A stretch of 64,000 nt of DNA from Sulfurirhabdus sp043759595 (GTDB lineage Bacteria; Pseudomonadota; Gammaproteobacteria; Burkholderiales; SMCO01), in contig JAYVLG010000014.1 of assembly GCA_043759595.1 (NCBI GenBank), positions 1 through 64,000 on the forward strand, given 5' to 3'. Within the stretch, counting starts at the first letter, position 1; the number at the start of each line of letters is the position of its first letter. Positions 34,773 through 43,547 of this stretch are shown piece by piece. The position numbers and the translations under genes were made by a program. The notes beneath the pieces were generated by a model. The model saw only the letters and a list, made by a program, of their open reading frames with translations. It did no database searches and was not told the DNA's origin.

Positions 34773-37109
34773 TCAGGGCACTATCGTTAATGGACGAGGA
34801 GGCATAGCGCTGCTTTTTACTGGATTTCCTATCATGTCAGCCACTTCCGGATTGGAAATGCTTAACGACGTAGGTCCCGCTTTTCCGGGTAATGGTCGCA
34901 TGTAGATGTTGGCAAGGTTTCCGCTTCCATTTACGGGTGATTCACGTTCAAAATTGAGCCGGAGGAAACCAGAACCTTCTCCGGTATGAGTGAAGTCAGT
35001 CGGTTGGCCATCCTGCTCCAGAAAATTACCAGCTTGAACTTTAGTGACTTCCAGCTTTGCAGGGTCATAGACTACATCAAAAGAAGTTTGTTTCACGTTA
35101 TTAAATGCCGCAGCACTGACATTGACGATAAATTCTTTTCCAATATTTGCCTGTGGAGGGGCAATTAACCCAAGCTGAACAGGATTTCCTGTCATTGCAG
35201 GGTTCGACGCAGGGTTGGCAGAGGGGGATGCCTTGGGTGCGCTGGAAAGGCTGATGACTGGCTGCCCAGAAGCGGTCTTGTCTGCTTTGGGGGTGGTAGC
35301 GCCCAGGAAAAGAGGTGCTGCGCCAATACTTGTTTCTGTTCCGGAAGTAAATTCAGTAATATCTGCGTCAGGCCTTACCAAATTACGCACGACATGCGGG
35401 GTGATCAGCAAAATAATTTCGGTTTTGGAATGTTCGTCACGGTGGCTTGAAAACAGCCGCCCGAACAATGGCAAATCACCCAGGCCCGGTATCTTGCTTG
35501 CGCTGGCACGATCTTCATCGTTAATGAGCCCTGCGAGAGCCTGGGTTTCACCATCTTTTAGCCTGAGATTGGTTACTGCATTTCGAGTGCCAACTTGATA
35601 GGTCAGCGTGCCTGTGCTGCTCTTGATTTCGCGCACAATGTTACTGACTTCCAATCCGACTTTAATGCCTACTTCGTTTTCAAGGTAAATGTTAGGTTCC
35701 ACATCCAGTTTCAGTCCAATATCCAAATAGCTCACAGACTCAGAGATACCCACATTGGCAGTGCTGGTAGTGGTGATGACAGGTACTTTATCGCCAATGT
35801 GGATTTTGGCTTTCTCACGATTTTTTACACGAATGCGGGGGTTCGCCAATATGTTCGTGTCGCTGTCTTCTTTTCTGAGATTGAGAACGGGACTGGAGAT
35901 GCCGATTTTACTTGCATTCAGTGTTTTCAAACTTTCAACCGTAAGTTGGCTGGCCACCACGCTGGGTGTGGTGGCAACAACAGCCCCTGCAGAAGTGGTT
36001 ACCGTGTTGGAGTTTGTTAAATTTAATACAGTGAACTGGTTGGGGTATTGAATGCCCAATTCAGTCAATTTAGAGCGTTTAACTTCTAGTACTTCGACTT
36101 CCAGCATGACTTCAGGTTCTGCCATATCTTGAGCTGCAATCAGTTTTTCTGCAAGGCGAATTACTTCGGGCGTATCACGCATCATTAGCAGATTCAGTTT
36201 TTCATCTATAAACACATCTCGTGTTTTAAGCATGGTTTTGATCATGTTCAAAGTTTGCTTTACATCAGCATTCGATAGATAGAAACTTTTAACAACCAAT
36301 TCTTGATAGTCTTTTGCCTTAGCTGGGGTGTTGGGGTAGATCAGCAGGGTATTTTCACTGAGAATACGTTTTTCCAGTTGATTGGTGATGAGCAGTAAAT
36401 TAATGACATTTTCGATAGACGAATTTTTGACGTATACCGTTGCTTTCAAGTCAGGGCGCACGTCTTTATCAAAAATAAAATTGATGCCTGAAGTGCGTGA
36501 AATAACTTCAAACACAGAGCGCATATTGGCATCACGAAACTCTAACGTGATGGGCTTTTTGAGGCCGGAAGCAAGCGGAGGATTGGATAACACGCTTTGT
36601 TTTTGTTGCTCGTCAATTGCGCGCTGTAGTTTTAAACTTGGCAGGTGGCTGGGATCTTCAGCTAATATGGCGCGAACAATAGATTGAGATGCGTCAATAT
36701 TACCTGCCGTGAATTGCTCATTTGCCTTAATGAATTCGGCATTATGTTTTCGATCATTTTGTAATTGTTGCAACCCATCCGCCGCACGTTTATTTTCCTT
36801 ATCGATTTTTTGAACTCGAGTGAACATTTGCTCGGCTTCATCATATTGCCCAGCTGTGCGTAAGCTGTCTGCCTGTAACAATAATCGATTTACCTGATTC
36901 AACCGCTCACGGTGAAGGTAGGCACGATACTCGATGTTTTTCGGATCTTCTTTTGTAGCGGTTTCAAGTTGCGCTAATCCCTCTTCAACTTTGCTTTCGG
37001 CCAATAAACTTTTGCCATCACGGAAAGCCCTTTCGCCTGCGCATCCTGAAATGAGCAAGGTAATCAGAGATAAAGCCAGCCAGCAGCGGTTGCATACTTT
37101 CAATTTCAA
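34773..37109 (-). CDS. gspD: Outer-membrane secretin with C-terminal cohesin domain (GspD-like)
   Basis: A 778-aa protein. Lipobox LISGC (Cys23), TPR-like repeats (~30-165), secretin N-domains (~185-345; SGINFIFDKDVRPDLKATVYVKN), and the secretin barrel (~380-590; DKVPVITTTSTANVG; YLDIGLKLDVEPNIY; GDLPLFGRLFS; LLITPHVV). Residues ~640-770 are a cohesin-type domain (PPQANIGKEFIVNVSAAAFNNV; FDVVYDPAKLEVTKVQAGNFL; VNGSGNLANIYMRPLPGKAG), not found in standard GspD. Cohesins bind dockerins or surface partners. It overlaps the next gene upstream by 4 bases. Confidence 0.92.
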   Translation of the reverse strand: MKLKVCNRCWLALSLITLLISGCAGERAFRDGKSLLAESKVEEGLAQLETATKEDPKNIEYRAYLHRERLNQVNRLLLQADSLRTAGQYDEAEQMFTRVQKIDKENKRAADGLQQLQNDRKHNAEFIKANEQFTAGNIDASQSIVRAILAEDPSHLPSLKLQRAIDEQQKQSVLSNPPLASGLKKPITLEFRDANMRSVFEVISRTSGINFIFDKDVRPDLKATVYVKNSSIENVINLLLITNQLEKRILSENTLLIYPNTPAKAKDYQELVVKSFYLSNADVKQTLNMIKTMLKTRDVFIDEKLNLLMMRDTPEVIRLAEKLIAAQDMAEPEVMLEVEVLEVKRSKLTELGIQYPNQFTVLNLTNSNTVTTSAGAVVATTPSVVASQLTVESLKTLNASKIGISSPVLNLRKEDSDTNILANPRIRVKNREKAKIHIGDKVPVITTTSTANVGISESVSYLDIGLKLDVEPNIYLENEVGIKVGLEVSNIVREIKSSTGTLTYQVGTRNAVTNLRLKDGETQALAGLINDEDRASASKIPGLGDLPLFGRLFSSHRDEHSKTEIILLITPHVVRNLVRPDADITEFTSGTETSIGAAPLFLGATTPKADKTASGQPVISLSSAPKASPSANPASNPAMTGNPVQLGLIAPPQANIGKEFIVNVSAAAFNNVKQTSFDVVYDPAKLEVTKVQAGNFLEQDGQPTDFTHTGEGSGFLRLNFERESPVNGSGNLANIYMRPLPGKAGPTSLSISNPEVADMIGNPVKSSAMPPRPLTIVP

Positions 37110-37636
37110 TTCATTTCTCCGATTTGCATGTTCTGCTTGATGTTGAGCGGAATATAAGTAAGGGTAATGTTAGAAGGCGTAATATGTTCCACGCGATACG
37201 TACCCTCCAGAGTATCCCCTTCCTTGATAATAAAATTTCGATCCTGTTTGCTCAGGAAAATGCTGAGTTTTCCACCATCGATCATCTTACCCATGTAGGT
37301 GTAAGGAAGCGGTGGCGCAGAAGGTGGGGGAGGTGGCGGAGGTGGCTGCGGTTTGGGCGGTGGTGGAGGTACATACCAGGACTTGCCCTTGAAAATATCA
37401 TTTAAATCGGCATTTGCATCGAGCGATGATCTATTCAGTTTATCAAGTTGAATCATCTTAGTGGATTCAACGGAGTCATGATGTTTTTTTGAAGAAGTTT
37501 TTGTGTGGGCCGAAATCATTAATTCATTCTGGGCTGAAGTGGATTCTTCCTGATTGCTGACCCAGAAAACAGCCGCAAGCGTGAGCAGCAGCGCAGTTGC
37601 AATGAGAATCCAGCGGGTTGTTTTTGGAACTGCCAT
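37106..37636 (-). CDS. GspC/PilP-like secretion-system-X protein
   Basis: A 176-aa inner-membrane protein: one membrane segment (~9-28, WILIATALLLTLAAVFWV), a linker, an extended proline-rich segment (~90-112, mostly Pro), and a small C-terminal domain (YTYMGKMIDGGKLSIFLSKQDRNFIIKEGDTLEGTYRVE, PLNIKQNMQIGE) like the homology region of PilP/GspC. NCBI calls the family secretion system X translation initiation factor, a naming artefact. It should couple the inner-membrane platform to the secretin. It starts at 37636, overlapping the PilO-like stop. Confidence 0.85.
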   Translation of the reverse strand: MAVPKTTRWILIATALLLTLAAVFWVSNQEESTSAQNELMISAHTKTSSKKHHDSVESTKMIQLDKLNRSSLDANADLNDIFKGKSWYVPPPPPKPQPPPPPPPPSAPPLPYTYMGKMIDGGKLSIFLSKQDRNFIIKEGDTLEGTYRVEHITPSNITLTYIPLNIKQNMQIGEMN

Positions 37637-38202
37637 CAGGGAGCTCCAAAAAACAATGTCAGTTTTATACGAGCGTCCAGTGTAGTCGCTCCAATGGTAT
37701 CGCGCTTAAAGCTGATGTCATCTATGGCTGCAACCGGGACTTCAGTTAGTACCTCGTTGGCGAATTTTCTGATTTGTGGATAAGTACCTTTTAATGGCAG
37801 GATTATTTGGTACCGAGAAAGTTTTTTGTTTTGATCAGGGATGAAACGGTATTCGCCTGTTTCCAGTACCAGTTTCTGGTGTTCAGCCGCGCTGTATATT
37901 TTTGCAAGCCAGTCGTTTTTATCGATAGCATGAGGGAAAAACCGGTAGTATGCAGCCAGTTGCGTTTCGGTATTGTTTGTTTTGCTTATGCCACCATTGT
38001 TCAAGGCAACTTGAGCTCGATGACGCAGGGATGTGGATTCCAGTTTGAGTTGATCAAGACGGTTTTGCTCTGGAATAACAGAAGAAAGATAAAAAGCCCC
38101 ACTGAATGCGATGAGTGTAATCCCAAGAATGCCCATCCAGCCGGCGCGGCTCAGTAATCGTTTGACTGACCATATCCATGCTTTCATGGTTGTGTTCTCC
38201 AC
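37636..38202 (-). CDS. PilO/GspM-like inner-membrane protein
   Basis: A 188-aa protein with one membrane segment (~20-40, MGILGITLIAFSGAFYLSSVIP), a coiled coil (EQNRLDQLKLESTSLRHRAQVAL) and a ferredoxin-like C-terminal domain (ILPLKGTYPQIRKFANEVLTEVPVAAIDDISFKR). This is the PilO layout. It lies between the PilN-like and GspC/PilP-like genes, the order of the PilMNOP alignment complex. Overlaps the PilN-like stop by about 19 bases. Confidence 0.88.
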   Translation of the reverse strand: MENTTMKAWIWSVKRLLSRAGWMGILGITLIAFSGAFYLSSVIPEQNRLDQLKLESTSLRHRAQVALNNGGISKTNNTETQLAAYYRFFPHAIDKNDWLAKIYSAAEHQKLVLETGEYRFIPDQNKKLSRYQIILPLKGTYPQIRKFANEVLTEVPVAAIDDISFKRDTIGATTLDARIKLTLFFGAP

Positions 38203-38717
38203 GTTGCACTTAAGGTAAATCGAACTGGTTTTTCTGGGTCACGCAGGCTTATTTCATGGGTAAGCAAGGAAATGTTATCCAGGATTTTATCCTGTTGAAG
38301 CTGCTTGATATATTCCAGCATTGCATTCAAATCTTTGGCTTCCCCATTAAGTTTCATTACCTGTTTGCCTGCGTCTGGCTGAATGGCCAATAACGCAATG
38401 GTATCGGGATTGGATGATTCCAGCGATTTGAAAAGGCCCTCCCATGGTAGGGCAAGTTTTTGCAGGGTTGCGTTTGCCTGTTTGGCTTCTTCCATTGTTT
38501 CTGGCGAGAGCTTGGATGTTGTACTCGTGCCACCGTTTTTTTGCACCAGTTTTTCAAGGTGTCCGGCATTTTCTTCAGCGGCAGTGAGTGCTGTGTTAAG
38601 CGATCGAAATTGCAAGCCGATCGTGACTGCAGTTGAAATGCCGATGAGTAACAGTAATATGCCAGTCAGCGCTGAGGTGGTTTTGGTCTGAAGGTAATCG
38701 AGAGAAAGAGCGCGCAC
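38184..38717 (-). CDS. PilN/GspL-C-like inner-membrane protein
   Basis: About 177 aa from GTG 38717, which has GGGAATTA at the right distance and starts 4 bases after the upstream stop. The longer frame from ATG 38774 would overlap the previous gene by 53 bases. One membrane segment (TTSALTGILLLLIGISTAVTIG), a coiled coil (LNTALTAAEENAGHLEKLVQKNG) and a PilN-like small domain. Part of the PilMNOP-type platform. Confidence 0.85.
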   Translation of the reverse strand: MRALSLDYLQTKTTSALTGILLLLIGISTAVTIGLQFRSLNTALTAAEENAGHLEKLVQKNGGTSTTSKLSPETMEEAKQANATLQKLALPWEGLFKSLESSNPDTIALLAIQPDAGKQVMKLNGEAKDLNAMLEYIKQLQQDKILDNISLLTHEISLRDPEKPVRFTLSATWRTQP

Positions 38718-38721
38718 CAGT

Positions 38722-39546
38722 CTAATTCCCCATAACCAAAGCGAATCGGGTGATATCTTTGGATGTGAGTCCAAACTGTGCTTTGGGTAATAGCTGTTGC
38801 ATGACCCATTTATCCTTGCGAGGTAAGGTTAACTGCTGACCTGGCGCTACCAGAAATACCTTGCTGGGCGGGTTGTCCAGATTGGTCAGGCGCCACAGGC
38901 GATCAAGCAGAAAAGGCAGTTCCGTTGCCCAGTCATCTTTTTCGATCAGTTTGGTGTTGATGCTTTGCCATTTTTGTTCATGAAAAAGAGAAATACATAA
39001 TTTTTCTTTCTCAAGAATAACCAGCCATGCTGAATCATCTTTGAATAGCCGGCGGTTCTGGTTGAAAGCTGGCATCAGAAAAGGTTGTACTGAATGCAAA
39101 CGTAATTTCCCCTGTAGCGCGGTTTTTTTGAGGCCATCCAATAATGGCTGGTCAATTGCGCTGGCTATCCCCGGTGAACCAGACTGGCTTTCGCTGTAAC
39201 TGAGTGCCCAGTTGTTGGTGGCTTCACCATACACTTTTGTGAAACAATGTTTTACAAAAGCTGTTTGCTCCTGTTCGCCGGTGATGTCCGGGCTCCAGGG
39301 TACGATTTGGTAGCGAACGAAATGATTGGACACAATGACTGAAGCAGTGGCGTTTTGCCACTTTTGTTCTGTTAAACATTTGGCCAATAAGTTAAGGGGA
39401 GCTTCCCAATGACGGTCAGATTGTGGAGCGCATTTCACTACTTGTTTTTCTGTGATTTTCGGGCGCAAGCCTTTGCCGATTCTAACCAGAATCAATCTGT
39501 CTGGCGCTATGCCGATGCGTAGTTGATCACGCCACAAAGGTAACAC
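38722..39546 (-). CDS. PilM/GspL-N-like cytoplasmic protein
   Basis: A 274-aa protein without membrane segments, GTG start at 39546 overlapping the GspE stop. The sequence (LRIGIAPDRLILVRIG at 8-23, VSNHFVRYQIVPWSP, LVILEKEKLCISLFHEQ) has the strand pattern of an actin-like PilM/GspL cytoplasmic domain but very low similarity. Position between the ATPase and the PilN-like gene supports this. It should link the ATPase to the inner-membrane platform. Confidence 0.75.
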   Translation of the reverse strand: MLPLWRDQLRIGIAPDRLILVRIGKGLRPKITEKQVVKCAPQSDRHWEAPLNLLAKCLTEQKWQNATASVIVSNHFVRYQIVPWSPDITGEQEQTAFVKHCFTKVYGEATNNWALSYSESQSGSPGIASAIDQPLLDGLKKTALQGKLRLHSVQPFLMPAFNQNRRLFKDDSAWLVILEKEKLCISLFHEQKWQSINTKLIEKDDWATELPFLLDRLWRLTNLDNPPSKVFLVAPGQQLTLPRKDKWVMQQLLPKAQFGLTSKDITRFALVMGN

Positions 39547-41239
39547 GGTTCACCTCCTGTAACGTGGTTTCGCCTTTGGCTACCAGATCCAGCGCTGATT
39601 CACGCAAGAAGCGTGTGCCGTTTTTTCTTGCTGCTTCCTTGATGCGCCGGATAGGTTCGCGGGCTACGATCAGTTCCCGGATTTCGTCGTTCAGATTCAA
39701 TAGTTCAGCAATTGCTTTCCGCCCTTTGTAGCCGGAGCCCCGGCATTGCCCGCATCCCAATCCACTGCGAAAGGTATATCCAGCCGTTTCTTCTGGTGTA
39801 AGGCCGGAGTCCGCCAGGAGTTGTGCATCAGGTGTGTCAGGTGCGGCACAGTGGGGGCAGTTTACCCTGACCAGTCGCTGGGCAAGAATACCATTGAGCG
39901 CGGTAACGAAACTGTATGGATCAACTTGCATATGTAAAAATCGACCAATCACATCCAGGCTGCTGTTTGCATGCACTGTAGTGAATACCAAATGTCCTGT
40001 AAGTGCTGCCTGCACAGCAATTTGTGCGGTTTCAGGGTCGCGTATTTCACCTACCATGATTTTGTCCGGGTCATGACGCAGAATGGAGCGCAGGCCTCGG
40101 GCAAACGTCAGACCTTTTTTTTCGTTCACGGGAATTTGCAGTACGCCTGCCAGTTGGTATTCTACCGGGTCTTCGATAGTGATGATTTTGTCCAGGCCGT
40201 GATTGATTTCCGAAATCGCTGCATACAGAGTGGTGGTTTTGCCGCTTCCCGTAGGGCCGGTAACCAGAACCATGCCGTAGGGTTCATTATAGAGCCGACG
40301 CATTTGCGAGATAGTGAGTTCATCCAGTCCCAGATAATCCAGACGCAGGCCTTTAACTTGATCAGCCAGGGCTTGTTTGTCCAGCACACGAAGCACAGCA
40401 TCTTCGCCGAAAATGCTGGGCATAATGGAAACCCGGAAATCGATCTCCCTGCCCTGCATTGCAATTTTGAAACGGCCATCCTGTGGTATGCGGCGTTCGG
40501 CAATGTCCAGTTCAGACATGACTTTGATGCGGGAGATGATCTGGTCGGCCTGCTCTAATCCCTGCGCAGAACCAACGGAAGAAAGGACGCCGTCGATACG
40601 GTATTTGATGGTCAGACCGCTGTGTGTGGTTTCCAGGTGAATATCGCTGACATTGAGTTTAAGCGCATCATATAGCGTGGAATGGACCAGTTTGACCACT
40701 GGGCTGGTGTCTTCGCTGATGGATTTTAGAGATAGTATCTCGATTCCAGCAGTTGGACTGTTTTCCTGCCGCTCGCTGGGCATGACATTTTCCATGGCGC
40801 GCATGGACTCTTCATGTCGGGCCAGGTATGCCGAAATATCGGCTCGTTGTGCAAGATACCAGCGGAATGGCTGTGTGATGATTTCTTCTGCCCAGCTATG
40901 TATATCCTGAGCAAATGGATCGGCAAAAACCAGCAGCAATTGTTCTTCGCTATTGCGGAAGGCGATACATTCTTTTTGTAGTGATTGGGCAAAAGGGAGG
41001 ATGTCAAAGGCGATTGACCACTGGTGTAACTCCCCCATCGAGGCGACAGGGTAGAGTAGCGTGAGTCCTAAACTTGCCACAAAATCTTGTGGAGAAAATC
41101 CTAACCTTTCTTCCAGAATATCAATAATGCGCCGTCTGGTGCGAGCAGACTCTGCGCGAGCTTCACGTAACACAGTTGCCGGAATTTCACTGGCATGCGC
41201 TTCAGTAAGCAAGATTGCATTTGTGTTCGGGGAATTCAT
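39527..41239 (-). CDS. gspE: Type II secretion ATPase GspE-like
   Basis: A 570-aa ATPase. N-domain (~35-140; RRRIIDILEERLGFSPQDFVASLGL...), then the ATPase core (~180-560): SDIHLETTHSGLTIKYRIDGVL, Walker A GPTGSGKTTTLYAA, EDPVEYQLAG, RHDPDKIMVGEIRDPETA, TGHLVFTTVHANSS, and zinc Cys in CPHCAAP and CGQCRGSGYKG. It lacks a receiver. It powers pseudopilus assembly at the inner face of the membrane. It starts in an ATGA overlap with gspF (41236-41239). Confidence 0.94.
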   Translation of the reverse strand: MNSPNTNAILLTEAHASEIPATVLREARAESARTRRRIIDILEERLGFSPQDFVASLGLTLLYPVASMGELHQWSIAFDILPFAQSLQKECIAFRNSEEQLLLVFADPFAQDIHSWAEEIITQPFRWYLAQRADISAYLARHEESMRAMENVMPSERQENSPTAGIEILSLKSISEDTSPVVKLVHSTLYDALKLNVSDIHLETTHSGLTIKYRIDGVLSSVGSAQGLEQADQIISRIKVMSELDIAERRIPQDGRFKIAMQGREIDFRVSIMPSIFGEDAVLRVLDKQALADQVKGLRLDYLGLDELTISQMRRLYNEPYGMVLVTGPTGSGKTTTLYAAISEINHGLDKIITIEDPVEYQLAGVLQIPVNEKKGLTFARGLRSILRHDPDKIMVGEIRDPETAQIAVQAALTGHLVFTTVHANSSLDVIGRFLHMQVDPYSFVTALNGILAQRLVRVNCPHCAAPDTPDAQLLADSGLTPEETAGYTFRSGLGCGQCRGSGYKGRKAIAELLNLNDEIRELIVAREPIRRIKEAARKNGTRFLRESALDLVAKGETTLQEVNRVTFVA

Positions 41240-42426
41240 TGAATACTCCCTGCCAATTCAAAGATAGGCATATACATCAATACCACTATCAGGCCAATAA
41301 TCAGGCCGATCACTGCCATCAATATGGGCTCAAAGAGACGGGTGAACCAGTCTACCCAGCGTGCCATTTCATCATCATAAAAGGCGGCTATACGTTCCAT
41401 CATGTCGCCCATATTACCGGTACGCTCGCCCACACGTAACATGCGAAGTGAAACCGGAGTAGTTAATGCATTCATTTCCATTGCAACAGAAAGCGGACTA
41501 CCTTCTTTAACCTTTAGAATAGCCCCTTGTAAGCTGCCTCGAAGCGCCAGGGCCAGCAAACCGGAAACCATATCCAATGCAGTGGTAATGGGAATTCCGC
41601 CACGTAACAACATGCCAACAGTACGATAAAAGCGTGCCAGCTGGTACACTTTCATCCGTTCGCCAATCACCGGAACCAGCCATAATTTTTCACCGATCCA
41701 GCGTTTGGTTTCAACCCGTGTAAAAAAATAGACAATCACAGTCAGTACACCAACTGTTACAGCCAGCACGGTACTGCCATGGGATTCCAGTAATTTACCC
41801 CATTCGATCAACATGCGCGACATCCAGGGCAGATCACCCCCCATGTCTTCATAGATGTGACTGAATTTGGGAACCACATATACCATCAGGAATAACGTAA
41901 CCAAGCCACCGACTGCCATGAGCAATACCGGGTAAATAGAGGCATTAACCAATTTTTTGCGTACTATATCCAGTTGGGACTGGTATGCAATATAACGAGT
42001 GATCGCTTCGCTTAATCCGCCTGTTTTTTCACTGGCGCGCACTGTGGATACATAAAGTGGCGGAAACGCTTCTGGAAAGTGTTGCAAAGCAGAAGAAAAG
42101 GTCTGGCCTTCGTATAGTGTCTTGATTAACTGGTCCAGCAGTTTACGGGTTTCGGTGCGTTGCTCTTTTTCTGCCAGGGTTTCAATCGCTTCTACCAGAT
42201 TCAATCCTGCATCCAGCAGAGCCAGTAATTCCTGGCTGAACAGAACTAACGGGAAGTGAGTATTGCGTTTGACGAAGAGACCTGACAAAGCCAGTTGTGG
42301 CCTGGTTGTGAGTACAGTCAGGCCTTGGCTCACAGCTTGTCGTGAAGCGTCACTTTCATCAGTGGCTTCCAGCGTCAGGGCTATTACGCTGCCGTCTTCA
42401 CGCAGGGCTTTGATTGCATAATGCAT
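41236..42426 (-). CDS. gspF: Type II secretion platform protein GspF-like
   Basis: A 396-aa inner-membrane protein with two T2SSF repeats (~65-190, ~265-390) and three membrane segments (VLLMAVGGLVTLFLMVYVV; VLAVTVGVLTVIVYFF; ILMAVIGLIIGLIVVLMY). Typical sequences: SQELLALLDAGLNLVEAIETL; ASEKTGGLSEAI; RFYRTVGMLLRGGIPI; VGERTGNMGDMMERIA. It starts 7 bases after the gspG stop and overlaps gspE. Confidence 0.95.
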   Translation of the reverse strand: MHYAIKALREDGSVIALTLEATDESDASRQAVSQGLTVLTTRPQLALSGLFVKRNTHFPLVLFSQELLALLDAGLNLVEAIETLAEKEQRTETRKLLDQLIKTLYEGQTFSSALQHFPEAFPPLYVSTVRASEKTGGLSEAITRYIAYQSQLDIVRKKLVNASIYPVLLMAVGGLVTLFLMVYVVPKFSHIYEDMGGDLPWMSRMLIEWGKLLESHGSTVLAVTVGVLTVIVYFFTRVETKRWIGEKLWLVPVIGERMKVYQLARFYRTVGMLLRGGIPITTALDMVSGLLALALRGSLQGAILKVKEGSPLSVAMEMNALTTPVSLRMLRVGERTGNMGDMMERIAAFYDDEMARWVDWFTRLFEPILMAVIGLIIGLIVVLMYMPIFELAGSIQ

Positions 42427-42432
42427 GGATCG

Positions 42433-42855
42433 TTACCAGTTGGTAATGTCTACAGCATCACCACTGCCACCTGGCTGCCCATCTTTTCCATAGGAAAGCA
42501 GGTCATATTCGCTATGTTCGCCAGGCTGTTTGTATAGGTAAGGTTTTCCCCACGGATCAGCCGGAACATTTTTTCGCAAGTAAGGGCCTTCCCATTTAGG
42601 CTCATTTGCCGGGCGGGTATCCAACGCTGCCAGGCCTTGTTCATTGGTGGGGTAGTGTCCGGTATCCAGGCGGTATTGATCAAGCGCTTTACCAATAGCA
42701 TCGATTTGTGCTTTTGCGGTTTTAACTTCGGATTTGCCGATTTGAGCAAAATACTTAGGGCCAACATAGCCGGCCAGTAATCCAATGATGACCATTACTA
42801 CCAATAATTCCAAGAGCGTAAAGCCGCTTGTTCTTTTTATATCAGGGAATTTCAC
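42433..42855 (-). CDS. gspG: Major pseudopilin GspG
   Basis: About 140 aa from GTG 42855, which follows GGAGATTTACTT and gives a standard short leader (MKFPDIKRTSG|FTLLELLVVMVIIGLLAGYVGPKYF). The frame extends to 42909 but has no ribosome site there. The C-terminal half is typical GspG: DTGHYPTNEQGLAAL; WEGPYLRKNVPADPWGKPYLYKQPGEHSEYDLLSYGKDGQPGG. First gene of the ten-gene operon. Confidence 0.94.
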   Translation of the reverse strand: MKFPDIKRTSGFTLLELLVVMVIIGLLAGYVGPKYFAQIGKSEVKTAKAQIDAIGKALDQYRLDTGHYPTNEQGLAALDTRPANEPKWEGPYLRKNVPADPWGKPYLYKQPGEHSEYDLLSYGKDGQPGGSGDAVDITNW

Positions 42856-42909
42856 AAGTAAATCTCCGTTCAATTGGCAACCAGAACTAACCCGGATGGG
42901 TAGTTGCAT

Positions 42910-43547
42910 GATGATTGCTCATATTATAGTTATGTCATACTTATACTTCGACTGCAACAGCAAGTACTTGTTCCATATTCTTATAAATATTGTTTTGTTA
43001 TATGGATGCGAATTGTTAATTTTTATTGTACGCACCAGACAATTCTAAATGAATATTATGAATTGAGCCTAAATAAAAGTACATATTTCGTAACAATTTG
43101 TATTGGATGCAGCCAAATGCTGTAACGGTCATGAGATTTATCGCTTAGTTGAACGCGGGGTGGTGATTTTTGATATTAAATTTATACGAATTTTTTCAAT
43201 GCGTTATAAATTATTTTAATTGTTTTGTTTGTGCATTGGCACGTAATGCGCATTGAGAATTCACATGTGAGGTTTTATATTGAGGGAGCGTGGATTGGCA
43301 TATTTTTAATGCTGATTTTGTTGGTTCAAAGGATTTTTTCTAAAAATTAGTATTTCGAATTTATCATCGGTAGGGGTGAGATTTATAAAATTAGACAAAA
43401 AAGGCATTATTCGAATACGAGTTCAGATGATGCGAAATGTGAATATTTTGCCTTGCTCTTAATGGCTAACGCTGTTTGCTCAAGAAGTTTTGGCAAGCTT
43501 GGATATTCACATTTCCCTACTTCTATAGTGAAACGAGGTGAGCGAGC
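42910..43547. other. AT-rich intergenic region, secretion operon to propeller gene
   Basis: About 640 bp, strongly AT-rich, with no convincing gene. Two overlapping + frames near 42785-43125 have no family resemblance. It must hold the promoter of the secretion operon (minus strand, left side). A TGGCACG...GCGCA sequence near 43229-43244 on + partly matches a sigma-54 promoter but has no gene downstream. A long hairpin lies at 43435-43514. Confidence 0.5.
43435..43514. repeat. Long inverted repeat downstream of the propeller gene
   Basis: AAATGTGAATAT (43435-43446) and ATATTCACATTT (43503-43514) are a perfect 12-bp inverted repeat, with inner TTGCC/GGCAA (43449-43453 and 43492-43496). It begins 34 bp past the stop of the minus-strand propeller gene, so it may act as its 3' hairpin; it lacks a plain T-run. 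A binding site is also possible. Confidence 0.55.

Noticed and set aside
43229..43244. TGGCACG...GCGCA on +, partial sigma-54 promoter
   Set aside because: The -12 part is GCGCA instead of TTGCA and no + gene follows.
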